A stretch of 20,098 nucleotides of DNA from positions 1 through 20,098 of the forward strand of contig DASVDW010000053.1 of NCBI GenBank assembly GCA_036380925.1. The letters run 5' to 3'. The stretch is from JAICLV01 sp036380925. GTDB taxonomy: Bacteria; Actinomycetota; Actinomycetes; Acidothermales; Acidothermaceae. Positions 5,855-14,013 of this stretch are shown in pieces. Each line of letters starts with the position of its first letter. Position 1 is the stretch's first letter. The notes under the pieces are model-generated. The model had not been told where the DNA came from. It ran no database searches and saw nothing but the letters and a program-made list of their open reading frames with translations. Position numbers and translations under genes: made by a program.

Positions 5855-8800
5855 ATGACGCGGAACAAGAAGCCGGACGGCGGCCCGCCGCCCGCGCCGT
5901 CCGACGTCTCCGGCTTCTCGACGATCACCCGCGATTGGTTCGCGTCCGCTTTCGCCGGGCCAACCGCGGCCCAAGAGCAGGCCTGGCAAGCGATCGGCCG
6001 CGGCGATCACACGCTCGTCGTCGCCCCCACCGGCTCGGGCAAGACGCTCGCCGCGTTCTTGTGGGCGCTCGACCGCATCGCCTCCACACCGGCGCCGCCA
6101 GACAAGACCAAGCGCTGCCGCGTTCTCTACATCTCGCCGCTGAAGGCCTTGGCGGTCGACGTCGAGCGCAACCTGCGCTCGCCGCTGGTCGGCATGCGGC
6201 AGGCGGCAACCCGGCTCGGCGTGCCCGCGCCTGGCATCGAGGTGGCGGTGCGCTCCGGTGACACGCCGGCGGACGAACGGCGGCGCCTCATGACGAAGCC
6301 GCCCGACATCTTGATCACCACGCCCGAGTCGCTGTTCTTGATCTTGACCTCGCAGGCGCGCGAGTCGCTGCGCGGCGTCGAGACGGTGATCGTCGACGAG
6401 GTGCACGCCGTGGCGGGCACCAAGCGCGGCGCGCACCTCGCGCTGTCGTTGGAGCGGCTCGACGCGCTGCTCGAACGGCCCGCCCAGCGGATCGGCCTGT
6501 CCGCCACCGTCCGCCCGGTCGACGAGGTGGCCCGATTCCTCGGGGGCGCCCGGCCCGCCACCGTCGTCCAACCCCCGGCCGCCAAGACCTTCGATCTCAG
6601 CGTCGTCGTGCCGGTCGAAGACATGGCCGCCCCCGATGAGATCGACGACGAGCAGCCGAAGAAGTCGATCTGGCCGCATGTCGAGGAGCGGATCTTCGAC
6701 CTCATCACGGCGCATCGCTCGACGATCGTCTTCACCAACGCGCGCCGGCTCGCCGAGCGGCTCACCAACCGGCTCAACGAGATCGGCTTCGAACGCGGGC
6801 GCGACACCGAGATCGCCCGCGCCCACCACGGTTCGGTGAGCCGCGAGCAACGCACCATCACCGAGGAGCTGCTGAAGTCAGGGCAGCTGCCCGCGGTCGT
6901 CGCCACCAGCAGCCTCGAGCTCGGCATCGACATGGGGGCGGTCGACCTCGTCGTCCAGGTCGAGTCGCCGCCCAGCGTCGCGAGCGGCCTGCAGCGCATC
7001 GGCCGGGCCGGCCACCAGGTCGGCGCGGTGTCGCGCGGCGTGGTTTTTCCCAAGTACCGCGGCGATTTGGTGCAGACCGCGGTGGTCACCGAGCGCATGA
7101 AGCAGGGTGCGATCGAGGCGATCAAGGTGCCGCGCAACCCACTCGACGTCCTCGCCCAACAGCTTGTGTCCATGGTGGCGATGGAGGAGTGGGACGTCGA
7201 CGACGCCGCCGCCCTCGTCCGGCGCGCCGCGCCTTACGCGAACCTGCCGCAGTCGGCCTTCGACGCGGTGCTCGACATGCTCGCCGGCCGGTACCCGAGC
7301 GACGACTTCGCCGAGCTGCGGCCGCGGCTGGTGTGGGATCGCATCGCCGGCACGATCGCTGGCCGTCCGGGCGCGCAGCGGCTCGCGGTCACCAGCGGCG
7401 GCACCATCCCCGACCGCGGACTGTTCGGCGTTTTCCTTGCTGGTGGCGAAAAAGCGGCGCGGGTCGGCGAGCTCGACGAGGAGATGGTCTACGAGTCGCG
7501 GGTCGGCGAGGTGTTCACCCTCGGCTCGTCCTCATGGCGGATCGCCGACATCACCCACGACCGGGTGCTCGTGACGCCCGCGCCCGGCGTGCCTGGCAAG
7601 CTGCCGTTCTGGCACGGCGACGCGATCGGCCGGCCGCTCGAGTTGGGCCGCGCGCTCGGCGCGTTCACCCGAGAAATCGCGAAACTACCGAAGGACCAAG
7701 CGTTTTCTCGGTTGACCAGCGCGGGGCTCGACGAGTGGGCGGCCGACAATCTGTTGTCGTACCTCGCCGAGCAACAAGAGGCCACCGGGCATCTTCCCGA
7801 CGACCGCACCATCGTCGTCGAGCGGTTCCGCGACGAACTGGGCGACTGGCGAATCGTCGTCCACTCCCCCTTCGGCGCGCAGGTGCACGCGCCATGGGCG
7901 CTCGCGATCGCGGCACGGCTGCGCGAGCGCTATGGCGTCGACGTCTCGAGCATGCACGCCGACGACGGCATCGTGCTGCGCATCCCCGACACCGACGAGC
8001 CGCCCCCAGCGCAACTCGCGCTGCTCGCCTCAGACGAAGTCGACGAGCTGGTCACCCGCGAGGTGGGCGGCTCGGCGTTGTTCGCGTCGCGGTTTCGCGA
8101 GTGCGCGGCACGCGCCCTGCTGCTGCCACGTCGTCGTCCGGATCGCCGAACACCGTTGTGGCAACAACGCCAGCGATCCGCTCAATTGCTCGCGGTGGCA
8201 AGCGAATACGCGAGCTTTCCCATCGTGCTCGAGACGGTGCGCGAATGCCTGCAAGACGTGTTCGACGTGCCCGGCTTGACCGAGCTCATGCGCGACATCG
8301 AGGCGCGCCGGGTCAGATTGCTCGACGTCGAGACACCTGCGGCGTCGCCGTTCGCGCGGTCGATGCTGTTCGGCTACGTCGCGGCGTTCATCTACGAAGG
8401 CGACGCGCCACTCGCCGAACGCCGGGCGCAGGCGTTGGCCCTCGACACCGCGCTGCTGGGCGAGTTGCTCGGTCAAGCCGAGCTGCGCGAGATCCTCGAC
8501 GCCGACGCGATCGACGAGGTCGAAGCCGAGCTGCAGCACCTTGCGCCCAAGCGGAAGGCGCGCGACCTCGAAGGCGTCGCCGACCTGCTGCGCCTCATCG
8601 GCCCGCTGACCACCGACGAGGCGATCGAGCGCGGCGCGACACCACGTTGGCTCGCCGAACTCGAGGAGCGCAAGCGCGCGATCAGGGTGCGCGTCGGCGG
8701 CGAAGAGCACTGGGCCGCGATCGAAGACTCCGGTCGGCTGCGCGACGCCCTCGGAACCGCTTTGCCGGTAGGCATTCCTGAGGCGTTCACCGAGCCGGTC

Positions 8801-10312
8801 CCCGACCCGCTCGGCGATTTGGTGTCGCGACACGCCCGCGGCCACGGCCCGTTCGTCGCGGCGACACTCGCGCAGCGACTCGGCGTCGGGATCGCGATCG
8901 TCAACGACACCCTTGAACGGCTCGCCGCCGCCGGCAAGCTGACGCGTGGCGAGTTCAGACCGGGCGGGTCGGGGCTCGAGTGGTCGGACGTCGCGGTGCT
9001 CCGCTCGATCCGGCGACGTTCGATGGCGAAGCTGCGCAAGGACGTCGAGCCGGTCTCCCCCGCGACGCTCGGCCGATTCTTGCCCGCGTGGCAGCAAATC
9101 GGAGCGCCGTTGCGCGGCGCCGACGGCGTGCTGCGCGCGGTCGACCAGTTGCAGGGCGCGATCGTCCCAGCGTCGGCGCTTGAGCAGATCGTGCTGCCGT
9201 CGCGGGTGGCCGGCTACTCACCCGCGATGCTCGACGAGCTGACCGTGAGCGGCGAGGTGCTGTGGGCCGGTCACGGCGCGCTGCCCGGAAATGACGGGTG
9301 GGTCGCGCTCTATCCGGCCGACAACGCCCCACTCCTGCTGCCGCCGCTGGATCCCGGTGTCGAGCCGGACGCCCTGCAGTCCGCGGTGCTCGACGCGCTC
9401 GACGGCGCTGGCGCGCTGTTCTTCCGCGACCTGTCGAACCGGCTCGGCGCCACCGACGACCGCGCGCTGGCCGACGCGTTGTGGGAGCTGGCCTGGGCCG
9501 GTCGGCTGACCAACGACTCGCTCGCGCCGCTGCGCGTGCGACTGGGCGCCGGTCATGCCCGCCGCCCGGCGTCGCGGCGTCCGGGTCGGCCTGGTCGCGC
9601 CCCGCTGACCAGCCGAATGGGGCCGCCGACCGTCGCCGGCCGCTGGAGCCTGCTTCCGGAGCGCAGCGCTGACGCGACCCGCCGGTCCCACGCGCTGGCC
9701 GAGGCGCTGCTCGACCGGCACGGCGTGGTCACCCGCGGCGTGGCGCAAGCGGAGGGCGTCCCGGGTGGATTCGCCGCGGTGTATCGGGTCTTGGCGGCGT
9801 TCGAGGAGGCCGGCCGCTGCCGTCGCGGCTACTTCGTCGAAGGGCTGGGCGCAGCGCAGTTCGCGTTGGCCGGCGCGGTCGACCGGCTGCGGGCGTTCGA
9901 CCCCGCGCAGGCCGGCTCGTCGCGCACCCTCGTGCTGGCCGCGACCGACCCGGCGAATCCCTACGGCGCGGCGCTTGGCTGGCCGCCGCCGCCGAAGCCG
10001 ACCCGTGACGCGACGACGACGGGCCATCGGCCCGGACGCAAAGCCGGCGCGCTCGTCGTCTTGGTCGACGGCGAACTGGCGCTGTACGTCGAGCGCGGCG
10101 GCAAGACCCTGTTGTCGTTCGGCGATCCCGACGACACGCCGAAGTTGCGAGCCGCCGCCGACGCGCTCGCGCTCGCCGTCCGAGACGGGCTTCTCGGACG
10201 GCTCGACGTCGAGCGGGCCGACGGCGGCTCGGTGCTCAGCTCACCGCTTGGCGCCGCGCTGGAGGAGGCCGGCTTTCGGGCGACTCCCCGCGGGTTGCGG
10301 CTGCGCGGTTGA
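5855..10312 (+). CDS. lhr: Large helicase-related protein Lhr (ATP-dependent 3'-5' DNA helicase)
   Basis: Lhr is a superfamily 2 DNA translocase and helicase used in DNA repair in actinobacteria. From the ATG at 5855 it has 1485 residues, the full-length mycobacterial form. Motif I is PTGSGKT (Lys63), motif II DEVH (181-184), motif III SAT (216-218) and motif VI QRIGRAGHQ (380-388). A winged helix and the Lhr-core beta-barrel (SSSWRIADIT, then LPFWHGDAIGR) follow. The rest, from roughly residue 830, is the long C-terminal extension, which in characterised Lhr proteins is a chain of winged helices and a barrel resembling the AlkZ DNA glycosylase. The frame is open upstream to 5774, but 5855 is chosen because family homology starts near DVSGFSTITRDWF and the promoter candidate points to this ATG. 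In mycobacteria lhr neighbours nei; here nei2 lies 2.3 kb downstream, past two reversed lipoprotein genes. Its stop is 12 bases from the end of the convergent lipoprotein gene. Confidence 0.95.
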   Translation: MTRNKKPDGGPPPAPSDVSGFSTITRDWFASAFAGPTAAQEQAWQAIGRGDHTLVVAPTGSGKTLAAFLWALDRIASTPAPPDKTKRCRVLYISPLKALAVDVERNLRSPLVGMRQAATRLGVPAPGIEVAVRSGDTPADERRRLMTKPPDILITTPESLFLILTSQARESLRGVETVIVDEVHAVAGTKRGAHLALSLERLDALLERPAQRIGLSATVRPVDEVARFLGGARPATVVQPPAAKTFDLSVVVPVEDMAAPDEIDDEQPKKSIWPHVEERIFDLITAHRSTIVFTNARRLAERLTNRLNEIGFERGRDTEIARAHHGSVSREQRTITEELLKSGQLPAVVATSSLELGIDMGAVDLVVQVESPPSVASGLQRIGRAGHQVGAVSRGVVFPKYRGDLVQTAVVTERMKQGAIEAIKVPRNPLDVLAQQLVSMVAMEEWDVDDAAALVRRAAPYANLPQSAFDAVLDMLAGRYPSDDFAELRPRLVWDRIAGTIAGRPGAQRLAVTSGGTIPDRGLFGVFLAGGEKAARVGELDEEMVYESRVGEVFTLGSSSWRIADITHDRVLVTPAPGVPGKLPFWHGDAIGRPLELGRALGAFTREIAKLPKDQAFSRLTSAGLDEWAADNLLSYLAEQQEATGHLPDDRTIVVERFRDELGDWRIVVHSPFGAQVHAPWALAIAARLRERYGVDVSSMHADDGIVLRIPDTDEPPPAQLALLASDEVDELVTREVGGSALFASRFRECAARALLLPRRRPDRRTPLWQQRQRSAQLLAVASEYASFPIVLETVRECLQDVFDVPGLTELMRDIEARRVRLLDVETPAASPFARSMLFGYVAAFIYEGDAPLAERRAQALALDTALLGELLGQAELREILDADAIDEVEAELQHLAPKRKARDLEGVADLLRLIGPLTTDEAIERGATPRWLAELEERKRAIRVRVGGEEHWAAIEDSGRLRDALGTALPVGIPEAFTEPVPDPLGDLVSRHARGHGPFVAATLAQRLGVGIAIVNDTLERLAAAGKLTRGEFRPGGSGLEWSDVAVLRSIRRRSMAKLRKDVEPVSPATLGRFLPAWQQIGAPLRGADGVLRAVDQLQGAIVPASALEQIVLPSRVAGYSPAMLDELTVSGEVLWAGHGALPGNDGWVALYPADNAPLLLPPLDPGVEPDALQSAVLDALDGAGALFFRDLSNRLGATDDRALADALWELAWAGRLTNDSLAPLRVRLGAGHARRPASRRPGRPGRAPLTSRMGPPTVAGRWSLLPERSADATRRSHALAEALLDRHGVVTRGVAQAEGVPGGFAAVYRVLAAFEEAGRCRRGYFVEGLGAAQFALAGAVDRLRAFDPAQAGSSRTLVLAATDPANPYGAALGWPPPPKPTRDATTTGHRPGRKAGALVVLVDGELALYVERGGKTLLSFGDPDDTPKLRAAADALALAVRDGLLGRLDVERADGGSVLSSPLGAALEEAGFRATPRGLRLRG

Positions 10313-10324
10313 CCAGCGGGGTGA

Positions 10325-11230
10325 TCAGCTGCTGGCCGCGGCGCTCGGGCCGCCCATCAACGCCATCAACTGCGAGATGTCGACCGCGCCGGTGGGCTCG
10401 GTGATGGTCACCGGCTTGTTGTAGTCGGTGAAGTCGATCTTTCCGACGGACGGACCGCCGCTGCCGCCGGCGGACGCCTTCGGACCGGGCACGATCTGCA
10501 GCGGCAGGTGGTCGCCGTCCTTCTCCACGTAAAGGATCGACTGGTCGGAGTCGCTTTCGCCTGCGTCGACGATGCCGACCGCCGTCTTGCCGTTGATGGT
10601 CTTCGTGCCCGGCTGCAGCGAGATCGCACCCGACGGCGTGAACTGCTCGGCGAAGCTCTTCAGGTCGCTGAAGTCAGATCCGAAACCGGCGAACGGGTTG
10701 TCGGACGACGACGCCTCAGCGCCGCCGATCTTCAACCACTTGCCGGCGATCATTTGCGCGGCGTCGGTCGGCAGCTGCTCGCCGGCGAACGCGGCGAACG
10801 CCTTGGCGTCGGCCTGGATGTACAGCGCGTGGTTGACCGCGACGATCTTCATGGTGCCGCCGTTCAACCCGATGGAGCCGGTGGCGCCCTTGCCGTTCTC
10901 GAACTGGACGTCGATCGAGAACGTGTCGCCGCTGTCGCTGCCCTCGCCCTTGAGGTGGACGGACTTCACTTTCGACAGCGACGTGATGGCTTGCTGGTAC
11001 AGCTTGATCGCGGCGGGGTCGCCCGAGACCGACGGGTTGGCCGACGGATTGGCCGACGGGTTGGCCGACGGGCTGCCAGTGTCGCCACTGGCCGCGGCGC
11101 TCACCGACGGCGAGCCGCTAGCGGGCGACGTCGAGTTCGCGCTCTTCTTCGACGACGAGCAGCCGGCCACGAGCAACGCGAGCGCAACCACGCCGACCGC
11201 CGTCGAACGCGCGACGGCACGAGTCTTCAT
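10325..11230 (-). CDS. LppX/LprAFG-like lipoprotein
   Basis: This 301-residue secreted lipoprotein has a basic N-terminus (MKTRAVARS), a hydrophobic core and the lipobox LVAGC with Cys24. A Ser/Pro/Asn linker with NPSA repeats follows. The mature domain starts near GDPAAIKLYQQAITSLSKVKSVHL and ends with DFTDYNKPVTITEPTGAVDIS. The pattern fits the LolA-like LppX/LprAFG fold, whose mycobacterial members bind acylated lipids or glycolipids at the cell envelope. The ligand here is unknown. The frame is open further upstream, but the ATG at 11228-11230 gives a clean signal peptide with a G-rich site before it. The gene lies 102 bases downstream of another lipoprotein gene on the same strand, so the two may be co-transcribed. 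Its stop is 12 bases from that of lhr, with no terminator between them. Confidence 0.78.
   Translation of the reverse strand: MKTRAVARSTAVGVVALALLVAGCSSSKKSANSTSPASGSPSVSAAASGDTGSPSANPSANPSANPSVSGDPAAIKLYQQAITSLSKVKSVHLKGEGSDSGDTFSIDVQFENGKGATGSIGLNGGTMKIVAVNHALYIQADAKAFAAFAGEQLPTDAAQMIAGKWLKIGGAEASSSDNPFAGFGSDFSDLKSFAEQFTPSGAISLQPGTKTINGKTAVGIVDAGESDSDQSILYVEKDGDHLPLQIVPGPKASAGGSGGPSVGKIDFTDYNKPVTITEPTGAVDISQLMALMGGPSAAASS
11031..11066. repeat. 12-base tandem repeat in lipoprotein linker
   Basis: Three consecutive 12-base units of the form GACGGRTTGGCC occupy 11031-11042, 11043-11054 and 11055-11066, with a degenerate fourth unit after them. They encode the NPSA linker repeats of the lipoprotein. 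Such repeats can change copy number by slippage and would then change linker length without breaking the frame. Confidence 0.8.
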
Positions 11231-11332
11231 GTCGGGAGACCCCCCAAATTCGAAGTGAAAAGCGACCCACCACGCTACCAGTCGGCCGGCCCGCACGAGC
11301 CGTTCCACACGGCGCCGACCGCGCGCCGCGGT

Positions 11333-12376
11333 TCACCCGGGCGGTAGTCCCGAAACCGGATCCATCGAGATCTCGATCCAATGCAGCTTGGCGTTGGCGA
11401 GGTAGTCGGGGTTGTCGTGGGTGGCCGTCGTGGACACCAAGACGTACGCGTCCCCTGATTGGTATCGCAGTTGCACCTCGACACCACCGCCGCCCAGCCG
11501 GTCGATCGGGTCGCCAAGCTTGTCCAGGACCGCCGCGTAGTCGTCGTCCCATGTCAGGCCGAGCGGCAGCGTGCCGCCGTACTGGTTGTAGCCGCTGTAC
11601 TCGAAGTTGAACAACGTGATCGCCTTCACGACGAGTCGCGCCCCTCCGAGCGTCAGCTCGAAGCCGGCGTTCTCGCACGCGATGTTGCCGCTGCGATGGA
11701 AGTCGCTGCCCGGGCCGCACACGCGCGCGAGTCTCGCCACCGCTGGATCGTCGAAATCCTTGCCGATCAGCGAGACGAGGTCGCCGAGCTCGTTCGGCTG
11801 CGGCGGTGGCGCCGGCTCCGCGGTGTCGGCGTCGCTCGTTTCCTCGCCATCGGTCGGGCCTTCGGTCACCGGGCTCGTGCTTTCGATAACCGGGATCACC
11901 GCGTCCGGTCCGCCGACGAACTCGACGTCGTACCAATCCGGTCCGGTGGTCGTCTCTTTCCAACCCAGCGACGTCAACGCGGTGCGCAGCTGAAACAGCA
12001 GGGCCTGACGCATCGACGTGAGTTCCGGCTCGTCGGTGCCCGGTGGATCGTCGGCGTCCGAGCCGATGGCCGTCATCACCACCTGGCCGTCGTCGAGGAC
12101 GGCCTGCAAGGTGAACCGGCGTTCCCCGCCGGTCGTCATGTGCACGGGTCGAATGGAACCGTGGCGCATCGTGTCGGCCAGCTGGGTCGAGGTCGACGTC
12201 GCGGTCGGGTTCGACGTCGGACTCGCCGTCGGATTGGCCGTCGGTGGGCCGCTTCCACCGCAGGCGGTCGTCACCAACACCGCGGCGGCCGCCAGACCAG
12301 GCGCCAGCATTGACCAGCGGCACGCTGACCGCCGTCGCAGGAATCCCAGGAAGTTCAACGTCATCAGCCGCGACAT
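11333..12376 (-). CDS. Putative lipoprotein of unknown function
   Basis: From the ATG at 12374-12376 this is a 347-residue protein. It starts with a long basic n-region (FLRRRSACRW), a hydrophobic segment and the lipobox VTTAC with Cys39. A Pro/Thr/Asn-rich linker of NPTA type follows, like that of the neighbouring lipoprotein. I do not recognise the mature part as a known family. It seems to have two lobes split by an acidic, Pro-rich linker (TDGEETSDADTAEPAPPPQP). The second lobe contains GGTLPLGLTWDDDYAAVLDKLGDP and ends with a beta-rich segment. The frame is open upstream to a TTG at 12407-12409, but the ATG is preferred because GGGGAGG lies 10 bases before it. The gene diverges from nei2 and precedes the LppX-like gene. 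Confidence 0.7.
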   Translation of the reverse strand: MSRLMTLNFLGFLRRRSACRWSMLAPGLAAAAVLVTTACGGSGPPTANPTASPTSNPTATSTSTQLADTMRHGSIRPVHMTTGGERRFTLQAVLDDGQVVMTAIGSDADDPPGTDEPELTSMRQALLFQLRTALTSLGWKETTTGPDWYDVEFVGGPDAVIPVIESTSPVTEGPTDGEETSDADTAEPAPPPQPNELGDLVSLIGKDFDDPAVARLARVCGPGSDFHRSGNIACENAGFELTLGGARLVVKAITLFNFEYSGYNQYGGTLPLGLTWDDDYAAVLDKLGDPIDRLGGGGVEVQLRYQSGDAYVLVSTTATHDNPDYLANAKLHWIEISMDPVSGLPPG

Positions 12377-12616
12377 CTCAGCGTCGCCTCCCCACGGCGC
12401 GGCCCTCAAGCGAGGCCAGCGTCCCGCCCGGGCTATGCCACCGTCACGTGAGCGCAGCCCTCACCTTCGCTCGTTCCCGCGACGCGACGTAGTGCCGAAA
12501 GTCCCACCCGGATGCCGCAAGGCGAACCGTTCCGCACGCTCGCTATCCCGCAGGGTGTTGGTGCGACACGATGGCTCGGTTGCGCGACAAAACAATGCGC
12601 TGAACGCGAGGTGGCG

Positions 12617-13483
12617 GTGCCGGAGGGAAACACCGTGTGGCTGACGGCCCGCGCGTTGCGCGACGCGTTAGCCGGACAAACGCTGATCGCCGCGGACATT
12701 CGGACGCCCGCGCTCGCCGCCGCCCAGCTCGCCGGCCGCGAGGTGGTGGACGTCGTGGCGCGCGGCAAGCACCTGCTGATCAGGATCTCGGCCGCCGGCG
12801 AGCGCCCGCCGCTGACCCTACACACCCATCTGCGCATGGACGGAAGCTGGCGGGTGCGGCCCGCGACCGCGCAGGTTGGCTCAGCGCGCGACGACGTGCG
12901 CGTCGTCCTCACCACAAACGACGCGACCGCGGTCGGGTACCGGCTGCACGACATCGCCCTCGTGCCGACGTCCGCAGAAGACCGGCTCGTCGGCCATCTC
13001 GGTCCCGACCTGTTAGGACCTGATTGGGACGCTGAGGTCGCCGCGCGCAACCTGGCCCGCGAGCCGACCCGTCCGATCGGGGAGGCGGTGCTCGATCAGC
13101 GCAATCTCGCCGGGGCGGGCAACGTCTACAAATGCGAAAGCTGCTTTCTGGCGGGGGTCTCGCCATGGACGCGGGTCGGCGACGTCGACCTTGCGAAATA
13201 CGTCGACCTGGTGCACCGGCTGCTGGTCGCGAACAAGGAGCGGCACAACCACCTGACCACCGGTGACGACCGGCCGGGCCGGCGCACCTGGGTCTACGGC
13301 CGTGACCGCCGGCCTTGTCTGCGCTGCGGCGCCGCGATCAAGCGCTGGGACGCGGCGGCGGCGCAGGATCGGGTGACGTATTGGTGCCCGCGCTGCCAAC
13401 CGGGCCCGGCGCCGAACCGCGGCGAAGCGCCGACGCGAGGAGCCGCGATTCCGCCGCCCGGGCCGCGTCGTCCGACGGGCTGA
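12617..13483 (+). CDS. nei2: Endonuclease VIII / Nei2-type DNA glycosylase (Fpg/Nei family)
   Basis: This base-excision repair glycosylase/AP lyase removes oxidised bases and cuts the strand by beta/delta elimination. The GTG at 12617 is chosen because it puts Pro2-Glu3 (PEGNTVW) at the N-terminus, and in this family Pro2 is the catalytic nucleophile and Glu3 is essential. Ribosome site GAGG lies 5 bases upstream. The conserved Lys51 is in ARGKHLL. The helix-two-turn-helix is LDQRNLAGAGNVYKCE. The zinc finger is CLRC...CPRC (Cys234, 237, 257 and 260). The family core is complete at 288 residues, with a Pro/Arg-rich tail of about 27 residues past the finger. The last 146 bases, including most of the zinc finger, lie opposite the 3' end of the convergent tetR gene. 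In mycobacteria the homologue sits next to lhr, which suggests a shared repair role. Confidence 0.92.
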   Translation: MPEGNTVWLTARALRDALAGQTLIAADIRTPALAAAQLAGREVVDVVARGKHLLIRISAAGERPPLTLHTHLRMDGSWRVRPATAQVGSARDDVRVVLTTNDATAVGYRLHDIALVPTSAEDRLVGHLGPDLLGPDWDAEVAARNLAREPTRPIGEAVLDQRNLAGAGNVYKCESCFLAGVSPWTRVGDVDLAKYVDLVHRLLVANKERHNHLTTGDDRPGRRTWVYGRDRRPCLRCGAAIKRWDAAAAQDRVTYWCPRCQPGPAPNRGEAPTRGAAIPPPGPRRPTG

Positions 13484-13928
13484 GCAGCTGGCTGGCGAGG
13501 TAACGCAAGACCAGGTCGACGCTTGCCTGCGTGTCTTCGAACCCAGCGGCACGGATCGCGCCAGCCGCGTGGTCGTGCGCGGCTTTCCACGCGGTCCCGT
13601 CGCTGATGGTGGCCAGCGCGGCGAGCGTTTCCGGCTCTCCCGCGGCGATTTTCCGGACGGCGGGGTGCTCGCCCACCAGCCGCGCGGCCTCCTCCAAGGC
13701 GGCTTCGATCCCGTGTTCGAGCCGCTCGTTGGCGACGGACGCGATCGCGTCGACCTCGGCCGCCACGGTCGCCCGATACACCTCGGGCTTGGTGCGGAAG
13801 TGGTTGTACAAGGTGGCTTTGGCGATGCCGGCGAGCATCGCGATGTCACCCATCGTGGACTTGCGCGCGCCGTATTTCGCCACGGCGCGCACGGCACCGG
13901 CTAACGCGGCGTCGCGGGTGCGGCCCAT
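13338..13928 (-). CDS. TetR-family transcriptional regulator
   Basis: This 196-residue repressor-type protein starts MGRTRDAALAGAVRAVAKYG. The helix-turn-helix covers about residues 25-44 (MGDIAMLAGIAKATLYNHF), followed by TKPEVYRATVAAEV. The C-terminal helical ligand domain cannot be matched to a ligand class. The ATG at 13926-13928 fits the usual start just ahead of the DNA-binding domain; GGGAA precedes it. A small inverted repeat, GAAC-GA-GTTC at 13945-13954, lies directly upstream and could be its operator. The Pro-rich tail (GPVGSAGTNTSPDPAPPPRPSA) is read antisense to the nei2 zinc-finger codons, so this C-terminus may be an extension gained by loss of an earlier stop. The gene lies downstream of clgR, with a hairpin between them. 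Its targets are unknown. Confidence 0.85.
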   Translation of the reverse strand: MGRTRDAALAGAVRAVAKYGARKSTMGDIAMLAGIAKATLYNHFRTKPEVYRATVAAEVDAIASVANERLEHGIEAALEEAARLVGEHPAVRKIAAGEPETLAALATISDGTAWKAAHDHAAGAIRAAGFEDTQASVDLVLRYLASQLLSPSDDAARAAESRLLASALRRGSAPGPVGSAGTNTSPDPAPPPRPSA

Positions 13929-13978
13929 CGCGTTCCCGGCACGAGAACGAGTTCCGCGAGACGGCGCAGGATCGACCA

Positions 13979-14001
13979 CGCGCGGCAGTGTATGCCGCGC
14001 G
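13979..14001. terminator. Inverted repeat between clgR and tetR, probable terminator
   Basis: CGCGCGGCA (13979-13987) and TGCCGCGCG (13993-14001) form a perfect 9-bp stem with a 5-base loop (gtgta). It starts 12 bases beyond the clgR stop and ends 50 bases before the tetR start. A GC-rich hairpin without a U-run is common for actinobacterial terminators. An operator for the TetR protein is the alternative. Confidence 0.5.
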
Positions 14002-14013
14002 GGCGCAGCTTGG

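Noticed and set aside
12556..12577. Second PafBC-like promoter before nei2 (TGTTGGTG-N8-TGGCTC)
   Set aside because: The upstream element is one base off but the -10 hexamer lacks the conserved A and T, so the match is not better than expected by chance.
12512..12616. Upstream start for the nei2 frame
   Set aside because: The family needs Pro2 as catalytic residue, exposed after removal of the initiator. Only the GTG at 12617 gives this.
13945..13954. LexA SOS box (GAAC...GTTC) upstream of tetR
   Set aside because: The spacer is 2 bases instead of the 4 needed for the actinobacterial LexA box. It is kept only as a possible TetR operator.
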